From Alloprevotella sp. (GTDB lineage: Bacteria > Bacteroidota > Bacteroidia > Bacteroidales > Bacteroidaceae), in NCBI GenBank assembly GCA_017446765.1, contig JAFSQD010000088.1:1-45520 (forward strand): a stretch of DNA of 45,520 nucleotides, in the 5' to 3' direction. The translations under genes were made by a program, and so were the position numbers. This document shows, one piece after another, positions 24,101 through 34,600 of the stretch. Position 1 is the stretch's first letter. Each line of letters begins with the position of its first letter. The notes under the pieces were generated by a model. That model saw nothing but the letters and a program-made list of their open reading frames with translations, had not been told where the DNA came from and did not search any database.

Positions 24101-25631
24101 TGGCTTTGGAGCGCCAGTAGTTGTATTCGATGAAGTTTTTGACGTTGGAGGTGTGGTAGCCGCCATAGACTGGAGAGCGGTTGGTTCCTTCCGTCATATC
24201 GCCATACATCATGCAGAGCGCAACGCGTGTGCCTGTTTCCTCAGCATTCCGTCCGACGATGCCGGCAGCATAATCGCCTCCGCTGACGGTGGCGTAGCTG
24301 TAGCAATTCACCACGCGCGTGTTGCCGGAAATAACGCCTGCGATGCTACCAACACATCCCGTGCCGCTCAGCGTGCCGCTGAGGATGCCGCAGTTGTAGA
24401 TTCGTGTCATGCCAGAAGCTTGACCGCAGATGGTACCCACGTCGGTACCGCTGATGCTGGCACTGCTGACCACAACATTCTTGATGGTGGCATTCACGAG
24501 GCTTGCAAACAGCGGGGCTGAGAGCGTAATTTCGTTGAACTGGCCGTCCAGCGTACCCATAAACGGACCGTCGAAGCCCAGCGTGCCGGAAGCCGTGAAG
24601 TCGTCGGCAAGTAGGTAGGAGCCGGATTGCGAAGTGATGTCGGCGTAGCTGTGTGCCAGGGTGGGCACTCCGAAAGACGCGGTTGCTACATCGGAGTAGT
24701 AGGGTGTGCCGCCAACGCTCACTGCCGTCACGGCCTTGATGATGATCGGATCCGATGAGGTAATAGGTAGTGTGAAGGGGCCACTATACAGCGTGCTGGA
24801 GCCAGAAGGAGTTGAACCGTCTGTGGTGTAGTAGAAGGAGACACCCGTCTGGGTGCTGCTGATGGTGATGGTGGCTTCTTGAGTCTCGTTGTTCGTGTTG
24901 ACAGTGATGGTGGGAGCAGGTGCAACTTCCTCAAGATAAAAGCCCGAATTGGCATCTTCTTGCGAATAGATGCCGATGATGCCCAGCGTATTCTCATAAA
25001 CCGTACCCTTAGGGCCTTCAGCCTTTCCTGTTGCTCCGGAATATGAAGCGGCGTTTCCGCCGTTGACGGTGAACCATTTATAATCGCCGTTCTGTCCGAC
25101 AGTGGACTTGGGCGAAATGGTCATATACGTGACTTTAGGAGAAGATGGACGCGTATAGGGAGTGATGGAGAAAAGCTCTAAGTCGTTAAGGTCCTTGTCA
25201 GCCACTGTTTCCATGTGTACGCGCATGCGGTTGGCGTTCGTCGTGGTGCGGATTTGCCCGTTGGCCACCAGATATTTGCCAGTTAAGGCATGTCGGATGT
25301 AGTAGTAGTCCTCGCCAGTTTTCTTCGTGACAATCCACACCGCGTTGTCCGCATCCTCCACGCCGTTCCGGCAGTTATGGGTAGTAACGAAAGGGTTGGG
25401 ATATGTCGTTCCATCGCCGGAGAAGTCGTTAGTGGGCTTGTAGTAGCACCAACCTGCCGTGGGACAGAGGTAAAAGTTGGTTGTGGGTGACGTTGCATCA
25501 TAGGCAACACTGCCATTTACGATGGCACCACTACCTATATAGTAAACTCCTGAATAATCTGTCTGTGCCCTCATGCCGTTGAAGCTCAGCGCGAGGGAGA
25601 AAAGCATCAGTATGATATATCTTATTCTCAT
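18147..25631 (-). CDS. Giant secreted YGGG-repeat protein B (2494 aa)
   Basis: Signal peptide at residues 1-22 (MRIRYIILMLFSLALSFNGM, then RAQ). Next come a roughly 200-residue domain containing YYIRHALTGKYLVANG (ricin-type-like), an Fn3-associated/chitobiase-type segment (YYTTDGSTPSGSS, about 262-275), a GLUG-like region (about 330-510), a middle domain, and from about residue 950 to the end dozens of repeats of the form V.G.V.I.GG.I...VYGGG. The pattern of short strands with glycine turns suggests a parallel beta-helix. The protein ends in the middle of a repeat (VFGGGNEAEVSGDTHVTIG, KKTE) with no T9SS-type tail, unlike its neighbour. Its ATG overlaps the TGA of protein A by four bases, so the two are coupled. 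Probable surface adhesin or matrix protein; I know no characterised relative. Confidence 0.8.
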   Translation of the reverse strand: MRIRYIILMLFSLALSFNGMRAQTDYSGVYYIGSGAIVNGSVAYDATSPTTNFYLCPTAGWCYYKPTNDFSGDGTTYPNPFVTTHNCRNGVEDADNAVWIVTKKTGEDYYYIRHALTGKYLVANGQIRTTTNANRMRVHMETVADKDLNDLELFSITPYTRPSSPKVTYMTISPKSTVGQNGDYKWFTVNGGNAASYSGATGKAEGPKGTVYENTLGIIGIYSQEDANSGFYLEEVAPAPTITVNTNNETQEATITISSTQTGVSFYYTTDGSTPSGSSTLYSGPFTLPITSSDPIIIKAVTAVSVGGTPYYSDVATASFGVPTLAHSYADITSQSGSYLLADDFTASGTLGFDGPFMGTLDGQFNEITLSAPLFASLVNATIKNVVVSSASISGTDVGTICGQASGMTRIYNCGILSGTLSGTGCVGSIAGVISGNTRVVNCYSYATVSGGDYAAGIVGRNAEETGTRVALCMMYGDMTEGTNRSPVYGGYHTSNVKNFIEYNYWRSKANLSYTVYNDQQAIEKDEYLTRFPFYRHILNTHRNMASYFLFGDYDPVHLSEVGHWVLKRGTDAPPYPVVEAWNTHTRKATEEVAANLPATTDAYAGKLLTDRGSAGYLTVNVSINGSSFTSQLPITDMDTLRYDYTYGKVVLPFANEYDGWTRDYSKVCTGWKITNVSNGTAGTYANYDMANRDCTNKDLYANSDYIFAQGGYYIVPNGATAISIEAHFANAFYLSDPSYEVGYDADFSISNTAALGGTVPHSYHGQPVYTDLSTLVSKLSTTNNPHTQAIVLVGNYHYRVTSTATTLFNRNKAVTIMSTDEDCNQEPDYGWYMANTLGRLKVPALRFDFLPLIEMGMSSRVGEKMYPGIGIWHTRGWFELTETCVSNTTQCEINSSDFSVADNGKGNNRWIANSGCFIQIVRARDAGCNKLSYIQIGGNAYVKEFYPGSHTDNARESKAVPINVTGGQVEECYMTGYKSGGTLTGDMMYFWCAGGKIGKFLGAYLEEPTAAGLTARVDHALINRFFGGGTSQSARIKGNIDITINNSKVNFYCGGPEFGDMDPDKTLTTHADNTTFGVFYGAGYGGTSITYNRENQTNNLDIASNPQTTYDIPFTYYTKNRLKDKTDLGIGTCYKFEYIIHSNGTNGVTRFYTGYARFSLATTGNVTNVLNNCTVLTDFYGAGCQGKVNGTVNSTLTGCTVKGSAFGGGYKAVSNILYVYPTTKPTYSVYDRQTATFSDFGNVEPEAWEWRQGTKNSRVVDAENHIVYTEASTPMNELGNVTGDISITLNGCTIGTTHNAHADVNDGCVYGGGNESKSLKNTSVLINDTVEAKTTYINHSLFGGGNKADVMGNTTIDMRSGFVHDRVYGGGKLGSVGTFTTTTAVAGHTAHEGCIGKPNGRTGETGVCSVSISGGQVGRADMRMPEDFGHVFGASRGALADPEVDKDIDFRAYVYETNVTISGTAFIVGGVYGGSENGRVLNDTHVNIQGGQIGCGEGMSGPYSEEQFINPLTTEVTETNALAECSHWNYVYPYRPHDVFTLDEHGAEVPATDGHTFYGNVFGGGSGYFPYKEQTLTQEQIDAGLSTGIWLRSAGLVEGDTYVNITGGHILTNVYGGNELTDVIGTCHVSISGGTIGVPRTIQQIIEHPVTCYVFGAGKGDQRLNFNEWTNVGAVDVEVSGGIIYGSVFGGGEDGHVLKSVNMAIKNNSDPSKPNPVIGTFGTSYIDGNVFGAGRGFGGNALTAGTVSGNVTMNIQGGTMLGSIYGGGRLGSVGTYLVPHDHANYGQEIPDGYEQVIGADNPDVVAEDVTHGNITINISGGTIGNNYEYVPNPSAADKSKMPLTSFDYRNRLTYTKGGNVFAGGMGRLYGLDGSTLLPHWAGMAKAKNTVLNITGGTIKSNVYGGAEMGTLAGNATIHVTGGTIGTTIGTGDAAYRYGSVFGGGKGSTENLPGIKQAGQVGGNVLVELNHGVADDAKGGIVNQIFGCNDMNGSPKGTVTVHVYATQGEGEATLEDKVAGRYDVEAVYGGGNLAPYEPTAATGTEEEKAQAYAHVIIDGCHLTSIRQVYGGGNAASTPASLVDIYGTFEVEEAFGGGNGKDKLPTGADNPGANVGYYDYSAFEASSDPTTGAATKALREANYSYGSGKASMNIHGGRIHRVYGGSNTKGNIRSVAVTMLEDVTGCPFNVDEAYGGGKSAPMDAESRLEMACIPGLKAAYGGAEDAEIDGNVTLNITNGTFERVFGGNNVSGYIRGTITVNIEETGCKPIIIGQLYGGGNQAPYEAPAGEHGPTLNVHSFTSIGEIYGGGYGKPATVTGDPYINVDVCEGLYKDGFTYADGSTTNDKTGTRIISFVEYKRAYNAETLTWDFVDENGDGERDTETKNMEIYLPPHTAGKIGAINRIFGGGNAAPVVGNTYVNIGTHTGESIVFNTPVVKTVTTGEGEGAVTTEEPTTDLERTHAVIGVDIRDNVFGGGNEAEVSGDTHVTIGKKTE

Positions 25632-28600
25632 TTGACTATGATTTTCTTTTGGTTCACAACATATACCCCTTCCATCGTGACATCGGTCTTGACGGTTTCG
25701 CCGGGCAGGATGTCGAATGTGCTGACGACGATGCCGCCGGTCGTGTGGATGCTGACGGGCACAGCCTCGTGGCAGGTGGAGGACACCTCGATGGCGAGGT
25801 GCTTGCCGCGCACGCTGATACCGCCGTCGCCCGACGTGTCAGATGGTTCCATCTCGGGTTGCGGACTGCACGTGTCGCTGGAGAACTCGATGGTGCGGAC
25901 TCCGCGTGTGCCGGAGGGTACCGTCGCTACAAAGTAGGGGCGGAAGGGCAGCACGGTGGTGGCAACGCCTGTGGCGGGCAGTTTGTCGTAGCTGTCGCCG
26001 AGGGCATCAAGCGTGTAGCCATCGGTGCCTGCAGCAAGGGTTTGCTGGAGGTAGTTCGGACGGAAGTCATAGCCGTTGTGACTCACCTTGGCAGCGGCAA
26101 TTTCGTCATCGCTGACGCAGATGGTGATGCCCGCATCGGAAGCGAAAGTGACGGTCTGTCGGTTCAGCGGTGTGAGATAGGGGGTGAAGGTGTGTTCCGG
26201 GAGGAACTGGCCGCTGAGGTCAAACTCGTAGTAGCGCTTGCTGGGGAAACCAATGATGTAGGGTTTGGCACGCTCGAGGTAGGGATAGTCGTCGTATTCG
26301 TGCGACGTGTTGTAGTATTGCTTGTAGATGTCAGTGTTATAGTCCTGACGCTCGCCATTGTCCTTGTAGTAGTAGTCCCAAAGGAAGGTGTTGCCGTAGA
26401 TTTTGTCCTCGCCGCCTGTCCGCAGGTCGGGATAGGTAAAGATGGCCGTGGCCTTCTCCTCGTCGGGCACAAGCGTGATGTCGCGGTATTCGCGCAGCCA
26501 GTATTCGTGGCCCGTTGTGTTCCCTTCGTAGAAGTGTGTGATTTCACCCTTCTGGTCGGTCGATACGAGTTCGGCCTCAAAGGGCAGGCTGATGCCTTCC
26601 CATCCTTTCTGCATGTCCGCATAGAGGTCGGGCTTGCGCTGGTACCACATCCGCTTGTCGGCAGCGAAGGTGTAGGCAATGGGCGCGTTGAAGTCCTGCT
26701 TGTCCACAAGGAAGTGGTCGTAGACGCTCTTGTAGTTTGTGGTGCCGGCTTGACGCTCTACGGCGTGGATGTTTACCCACGTCTTGTTCTCAAGGACGCG
26801 GCGGTAGGTGTCCAGGTCGTCATAGTAGTCCGTAAAGTTGGGGTCGGAGACATAATCGTTGACCACTTTGCGGGTCTTTCCTTCGGCCGAGGTTGCCGCC
26901 ACGTTGTTCGGGGCAATGTAGGCCAGGAGATTCTGTGTCAGGTTGCGGTTGGCGATACCTGTCAGTCCGTCGTCATCGAGCAGGGGAGGGAAGAAGGCAC
27001 CCTTTCCGCCGAAGTTGTCGCTGTTGTAGGGCGCGGCCTTGATGAAGCCTTGCTGATAGGGCAGAGGTGCTCCGTCGCTGCTGCGGAAGGCATCGTCGTA
27101 ACCCGTGAAGTCGATGGCCGTCATGCCGGGATAGGCCTCGCGGGTGCCGTCGGCAGATGTGGCGGCGAGATCGGCCCATGGGTTGAAGTGAACCACGCCC
27201 ATATCCTTTGAGCGGAAGTAGGCAGGAGCACGGAATACGCGGTTGCTCTCGTCGGCATCGGGCAGACGTCCTCCGCTCTTCCTGTTGTGCGACGGCAGAG
27301 GCTGATGGGGCTTCAGCAGGCTGTAGCCGTAGGTAAGCATCTGTCCGAAGAAGAGATAATCATCGGGCCAGATGGGGGCGTAGCTGATGCCGTCCGTGAG
27401 CAGGCGCACGTCAGGTGTTTCGGGTATGGAGCCTCCAGCATAGATGAAGTCGGGGTAGGCATAGCGGTTCTCCACATAGCCCTTGTCGTCGTAGTAGGCG
27501 TAGGTGGCAGGATAGTAGGCCGTATGCTCGCCCAGGGTGCCGTCTTCATTGTCTGTCAGGTAGGTGTAGGGCAGCCCCGATGTGTCTGTGTGGTCGTGGT
27601 AACGCTTTCCGAGATAGAAACCGTTGAGGTTGTAGGCCACAGTACCGTTGTAGAAAGCCGCGTCGGGCATCTTGATGGCATTGCCGCGTTCGCTGGGCGT
27701 TTCATCATAGCCATTGCTCTCAGGGTAGTAGCAATTGACAATCTGCTGGAAGCCCGTGGCCGTGGGGTTGCCAAAGACGGCCTTCGTGCCCGTGAGCGCT
27801 TCGCTATCTGCGCTGGTCTGTACCCAGCAGTTCTCCACAAATCCGTTTCCCCTGTTGGCCACACCTGCTTCGGCGAACGAGCCTGTGACACCGAGGTTGT
27901 ACACGTTTCCGCAGAGTTTGTCGAAGAGCGAGTGGTCGAGGCCGCTGATGGTGTAGCCTTCGCCGTGGAAGTCGCCGCCGAAACATGGTGTGGGGTCTGC
28001 GCCTATGGAAGTCCACGTGCTACCACTGTGGTCAAGGTCGGTGCGCAGGATGAACTCCAGATTCTCGCCGCCTGTCACGCTGCTGTTCAGCGGGGCATGT
28101 CCCGCAAAGTCGCCCGAGGTGATGAGTCCGTCTTCATCCAGATTCTCTTCCGCAACAACCGGTCCGCTGAGTACACTCAGGTCATAGAGTTGCTTGAAGA
28201 GGTCAAGACCGTTTTCGGAAGTTGAAGTGTAGTCGTTGATATAGATTTTCGGATTGCGTTCCTTTGTGGCATCCTCGTGGTCGATGTAGTAGTGGTTTAC
28301 CTTGTCGCCCATCACCTTCTTCAGGTCGTGGTAGTTGGCCACCTTGAAGGGTACGGCATTGGAATAGGTCTTGCCGAGGTAGGTCTTCGTGTAGTAGGCC
28401 ACGTAGTATCCGTTCTGGTACCAGTACATCGGCGTTTCGTTGTTCGTATAAGCTTGGCCGTTGCGGTGATGGAGCGCATCTTCCTCGTTTTTGAAGAGTT
28501 CCCATCCTGAGCTGGTGATTTCAAAGGCGCCAGGCTCCACGCTCGGTATCTTCAGACCTACGGTTGTTCCCGGCAGCACGATGTCGGGCTTGCCCAGAGG

Positions 28601-31600
28601 TCCGATTTCGGGTACACCACTCTCAAACTTGATGTGGATGTTGATGATGTGGCGCTCGCTGACGGGTGTCATGTTGTGTCCGCTTTCGTCGCTCTCCTCA
28701 TATTCGTAGAGATAGACGACGGTGATGATTTTCTCCTTCTGCAAGTCGAAGATGCTGGGGTCGCGGCTCACGTAGAAGGACGTGGTCTCCTGCGGCGAGG
28801 TTCCGTGGATGACGAATCCTGTCTGCAAGTTAGGAATGCTTTCGTAGGTGGTCTCGTCGATGAGAAGGTGTGTCTTAACCGAATCGCCGTTGTTCAACGT
28901 AGTCCGAGTGTCGGTGATGCCGAGGTTGGTGATGGATGTGCCTTCGCCATTTTCACCAATGACGTAGGGCTCTCGGCAGAAGTAGTAGGTCTTGTGCGCA
29001 TGCTCGTCTCCGAATGTGATGGTTTCGATACACTCTCGGTCTCTGTCGGAGAGGGCATCGTAGATGGAGGAATCGATGACTTGCCCGACGGTGTAGGGAA
29101 TGTCTCCACGAATGAAGGCCTTTTTCACTACGTAATAAGGTCCGGCTTCCGTCACGATGATGGGCGACCAGTGGGCACGCTCGTTGGGAATCTTCTGGAA
29201 GGCATCGCGTTTGATGCGATTTTCGTAGCCAGTGGGGATAGTGACGGTCTGCCCTTTCTCGTTCGTGTAGGTGAGGCACTGATTCTCTGCATCGTAATAA
29301 TGATGCAGTGCAGTAATCTGCTCGGAGGAGGGGTCAAACTCTGCTTCGAAGTCGATGTATTGTGTCAGGGAGTACAGGTTCGGATTGAGCGGGGTGCTTC
29401 CGGCATATTGTGCCGTGGCCGTTCTGTCATTTATGGCCGATTGCAATGTACCTGGCCTGTAACCGTCGTACTGCGGTTTGAAACCGTAACTTCCGCCGTA
29501 GGTAGGATCCACGAGGAGGTTGAGCGCATCGTAGTTGAAATGGAAGTTGGTGCGGTCTTCCTTCGACATGGAACTCCACGACTTCAGGGCGCTGTATGCC
29601 TTTCCGGCCTCAAAGCTTGAGCCTCCGTAGAGACCTTTCTTCGTGATGATGTAGGCATCGGCCAGATGGGTGGCTTGCTGCTCTGTGGTCAGGCCAAGAG
29701 CGGAAATCTGCGCGTCGGAAAGGAGGTCACCCGCGTAGATGTAGTCCTCGTCATTATACTTCAGCGTGCTGACGCAAAGTTTGGCGGGGGCAATTTTCCC
29801 GCTGATAGAAGTCCATTGCTCTGGTGTATAGTCTGAAGCATAGACAGGTGCGCCAACATGGAGTTGCTGACCTTCGAGCGTGAAGCTTTGGGTCACCACA
29901 TAGGCACGCTCGGCCTCGGCCTGTTTGCCACTCTGCTCGCTGTTAAGGAACGATGCGATGGCCGTCTGGCTGTCATAAATGTCTTTGGCGATGAGTTCTC
30001 CCTGGAGGTAGTATCTCTGTCCGTAGACACCGGGGTTTGTGGTAGAGTAGGTGGGGCCGGAGATGTAGTTTTCCTTGTCGGCATCGGTCAGTGCCTCGTA
30101 TTCGTCCTTGGTGAGTTTGGGCAGTGTACCGTCAATGCTGGTATAGTAGGCATCCCAGACAGCGGGATTGCTCAGGTCGACGGTGAGCGCGAAGCCTTCG
30201 TCGTGGCTGATGATGTTGGCGGGACGGAAGAAGTAGTCGAACCCCTTTTCGGGGTTGGTCTTTTCTACGCCGTCCTCCACGAATGTGACAGTCTCTCTGG
30301 CATTCTTGAGTGCCCAGAAGGTGCCTTCGTCTGAGCCGTCCGTATTGCCGGGCAGGAGCACCATGCCCTTTGTATATTCTGTGTCGCCCACCTTGCAGTC
30401 GCCGATGACGTTGTAGACATCCTCCACAAAGTGAGCCTGCTGGGCGCTGTTCATGGACTGGTACTTCCAGTAGTCGATGGGGTCGCCAGCCTTGTAGGTG
30501 GTTTCGTTCACGACGACGCTTCCGCTGCCCAGGGGTTGATGGTCGTCGTCGTAGTAGGCATAGAGGTTGGGCTGTACTTCGCGTAGCGTCATCTTTCCGT
30601 GTGTGGCGGCCTGTATGGTGATGGGGATGTTCACCGACTGATGGTAGGCCGTGGGCGCACCGGTATAGGCTGAGATATACTGGTCGTAGACGTAGATGCT
30701 TCCCTTGATGAACCAATAGTGGGCAGGAGCCTTGTTGGCACTCTTGTAGGCATTGGTTTCCGGCCAGCAGTCGTCGACGATTTGCTTCGTGTTGTGGATG
30801 AAGTTGCCGGACGTTTCAATCTCGTTCGCGTTTTCATCGCTCTCGTCGTAGGTGAAGCGTTTGTAGGTGCGAGCAGACAGGTTGTAGGGCGAGAGGTTCA
30901 CCTTTTGCCAGTCCTTGTGCCACGTCTTGTAGCCGTGCTGGTTTCGGGCATACACATAGCCGCCGCCGAGACCCGTTTTCACGTCGATGAGGTCAAGTTC
31001 GATCACGCCCGTGATGAGTCCCCACTCCGTGTGACCGGCGGTCTCGCTTTCCTCGCGGATGATTTCCAAGTACACACCGGAAGAGAGCGACACCTTGTTG
31101 GGGCTTGAGCCGTTGTTGCGGTTGGAGGCGTTGGGGCGTGCGGCTTTCCACTGGAAGTAGGTCGTCTCGCCGTAGGGCGTTGTTTCACCGTCGTAGGTGG
31201 TGCTTTGCCTGTTGGCTTCCGTTGTGCTGGTAGTGGTGCGTACGGAGGTGGCATCAGGGTCCTGAAGTTCAGCCTTGGCTTTTGTGAAGAATACGTCGCT
31301 CGTCAGGTTGCCCAGATAGTTCACGATGTTGTAGATGCCGAAGTAGTTGCCATGCTTCAGGGCATCGCCCGCATCGCCGGGAGCCACCGACTTGCGCTGG
31401 TTGAGCGAAAGCTCGCCCACGCGGTTGATGGTGTAGGACGTGTAGTCAGCCTTTTCGGGCACACGGTCGCGCGCACCTTGCAGCACGATACGGCTGCCAA
31501 AGACGGCGGCCATGTCGCATCGCTGTATGGTGTTGAGCAGACGACCGGCATAGATGGAGCAGAAGCCAAGTTCCTCAAAAAAGCTCGAATTGGCCGTGCC

Positions 31601-34600
31601 GTCCTCGTTGATGTAGTTTTTGTATTCCGCGGGGTAGGTAGGTTCATGGTAGTTGTCGAAGTCGAAGGCTTCCTTAAACTGGTCGGCATTCAGGCGGTCG
31701 CCCACGTGGATGATGCCGATTTTGCTGTTGCACTCTGTGAGACACCTGTAGTTGAGCACGAAGTAGGCGCGTTCGCGGTCGCTCAGGTTGTGGTATTCCT
31801 CCTTGGTGATTTCTGCCGACATGTTGTAGTAGTCGGTACCGTAGTTGTCGATGTGCAGCTCGCGCCAACCATCCACGAAGGTGAGGTTTCCGTCGCCGTA
31901 GAGACCGCCGACGTGTTCCGTGCCGATGGTGATCAGGTCGCGGTGGTAGACGTCGCGTAGGGCGGCCGTCACATTGCCGAATACCGTGCCGGTGTTCACG
32001 TACATCTGGTCCGAACCCACCGAGACGTTGCCACCGGCAAAGACGGCGTTGTGGATGGTGACACCACTTTCCCAGTCAAGTTTGGCCCATTGGGTGGCAT
32101 CTTGGTGCTTGTCCCTCAGTTTGTTGAGGTCTTCGATGGGGACGTATTCGCCCTGTGCATAGCTGTTGCCATCGATGGTGATGCCTCCCGCGTCGGTCAC
32201 CTTGCAGTAAGGCTCCACGACCACGTTGCAGTCGAGGCTCAGTTCGCAGTCGGTGAGCGAGCTGACTCCTTCGTCGCCGAGCCATTTCTTAAAGTAGTAG
32301 CCGTCGCCGTCCACGGGGAGTCCGTTTTCCAGATTAGCGAGTGCCTGCGATGTGCGCACGCCCTTTTTCTTTCCTTCGGCCGAGAACAGGAAGCCCACGT
32401 CGCCGCCGCCGAACACGTTGCCGTGTCCGCCTTTTACGGCTGCCACGTTGTCGCGCGTACCCACTTCGCCGCCGCGTATGCGCACCTCGGTGGATCCGAA
32501 GACATAGCCCTTGATACTGAGGTCGAGGGTGGCTTTCACTTCAGGGTCCATATACTTTGTACCGTCGCCGCCCCAGTTGTCCACACCTCGGCCACCGCCG
32601 AAGATGTCGCGCAGGATGTGTCCGCCGTACATGACAATCCTTGTGGTGCCACCTTTCCAGATGACACATTTTTCGCCTGCTTTGTAGTCGTGGATGCGCA
32701 CGGCGTTGGTCTCATCCGAACCGGCACGGGTAGAACCTCGTCCGATGGGGCCAATCTCGCCGCCGCCGTAGACGGAACCGCGCACGATGCCACCGTATAT
32801 CTCGATGTCGGAATCGTCGGTGAAGCTGTTGGCGACATAGCCTCCACCGAAAATGTTGCCAGCCGTGTCAAGCTGGTTGTCGCCGGCCGTGGCATCGTCA
32901 AGTTGCTCCACGTAGCCATCGGTGTTGTTATAGCTGTAGCCGATATGGCCGTTGTTCATCTTGATATAGGCTTTGCCGAAGACGGAACCTCCCTCTCCGC
33001 CGCCATATACGCTGCGTTGGATGGCGGGCTGTCCGTCGGTGAGGCTGGTGCCGTTGATGTCGCCGATGACGACGTGGCTCTCGCCGATAATGTCGTCGTC
33101 TGTGGCATCATGGATTTCTCCTGCGTGGTGCCCGACGTTTCCTTTCCATCCTCCGCCATAGACGTTGCGCACCATGCCGCCACGGATGTAGGCGTTGGCA
33201 CTGGCCGTGAAGCCTCCGGCGTTGAACTCATCCTCCACGGCACCGCTTGTGCCGGCTGCGTAGAGGTCCTTGGCCACCGTGCCGCCAAGCACGGCAATGT
33301 AGGTCGAGCCAGACACCACGGCATCGGCACCCAGACCGCCGCCGTAGGCATAGCCAGCCACAGTGGCACCTTCCTCCACAATGACGTTCGTGCTGTATTT
33401 GTAGGTCTTCGTGTCGCGGTCGTCCATCTCGGCCGTTCTCACTAAGGAGTTGCTCAGGTTGGTAGCGGTATTTGTGGCATAGTCCGTAATCTCGCCGCTG
33501 AAGTCAAAGTTTGCAGGGTCGTAACCGCCGCCACCTCCCAGTTTCCATGCAGTTCTCCAGTCGGCGGTGGAGAATGTCTGCCCGGCTCTTTCCGTGCCTG
33601 CCGGCCAGGTGTCGGGCTTGTGGGTATTCATGAAACGCTGTTCGGTCTCCGCATTGAGCACTTTGCCTGCTTGTCCGCCGCCGTACACCTCGTAGACCAT
33701 GGCACCGGCATGCAGGTTGACCTCCGTGTTCTGCGCCCATGTGTTGGCACCGTAGCCTGCGCCGTAGACACTGGCGTTGTACCCTTTTGCCTTGTTTGAC
33801 CATACGGGCGAATAGATGTTGACATTTGTGTAGAGGGTGCGGCGCTCACTGTTGTTGCCGCCGTAGATGGAACCCGTCAGCTGGGCATCGTCGCTGCGGT
33901 AGTTGACGTTGGATTCGTACACGTCGCAGGCGGCATAGGTGTTTTCGCCATAGCCACCGCCGAAGAGGTTCTGAATCTTGATGGTGGAGGTGACGGGCAC
34001 ATTGACCACGGAGCGTCGGACGATACCTTCCGAAAGGCTGCCGCCATAGGCCGCACGGATGTCACCGCGTACAAGGTCAATGACGGCGGAGACCTTGGCG
34101 AGGTTTTCGCCCGTAAGTGCCCTTGAGGCTGCATAGGACTTGCTCATGCCGAGGCCGCTGTAGGCACCGCCGCCGTATACTTCCAGGTTCTGGAAGGTGG
34201 TCATCGTCTGCGGAATGTCCACGAGCACGTAGCTGCTCTCCTGCATGATGTCGCGGTCGGAGTCGTTGCGGTAGCCCAGGCCCGCTCCGAAGACTTGCGA
34301 CACCTGATTATTGCCGTGGGCGACGGGACGGAAGTTGATGAAGGTGCTGACCATGCGCGGCTTTGTGTAGCCAGGACGTGCTGTGCCAAGGTTTTCCTCG
34401 GTAGTGTCAGCGTCTCCCGTTGTATAGAAAAAATCCTTGAAGAGGGGTTGCGAATAGTCGAAGTAGCCATAGCAGCCTCCATAGAGGCAGTCCATGCGTC
34501 CTTGCAGGTATTCGGTGTAGGCCGATGCCGTCATGGGTATTTCCGAGGCCGAGGGAGTGGCTGTTGGTTCAGCGGCAAAGCCCAGCACGCGGGTTTTGGC

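Noticed and set aside
25628..25631. One giant gene split by a frameshift
   Set aside because: Protein A ends with a sorting-type tail and protein B starts with its own signal peptide; the ATGA overlap is normal coupling.
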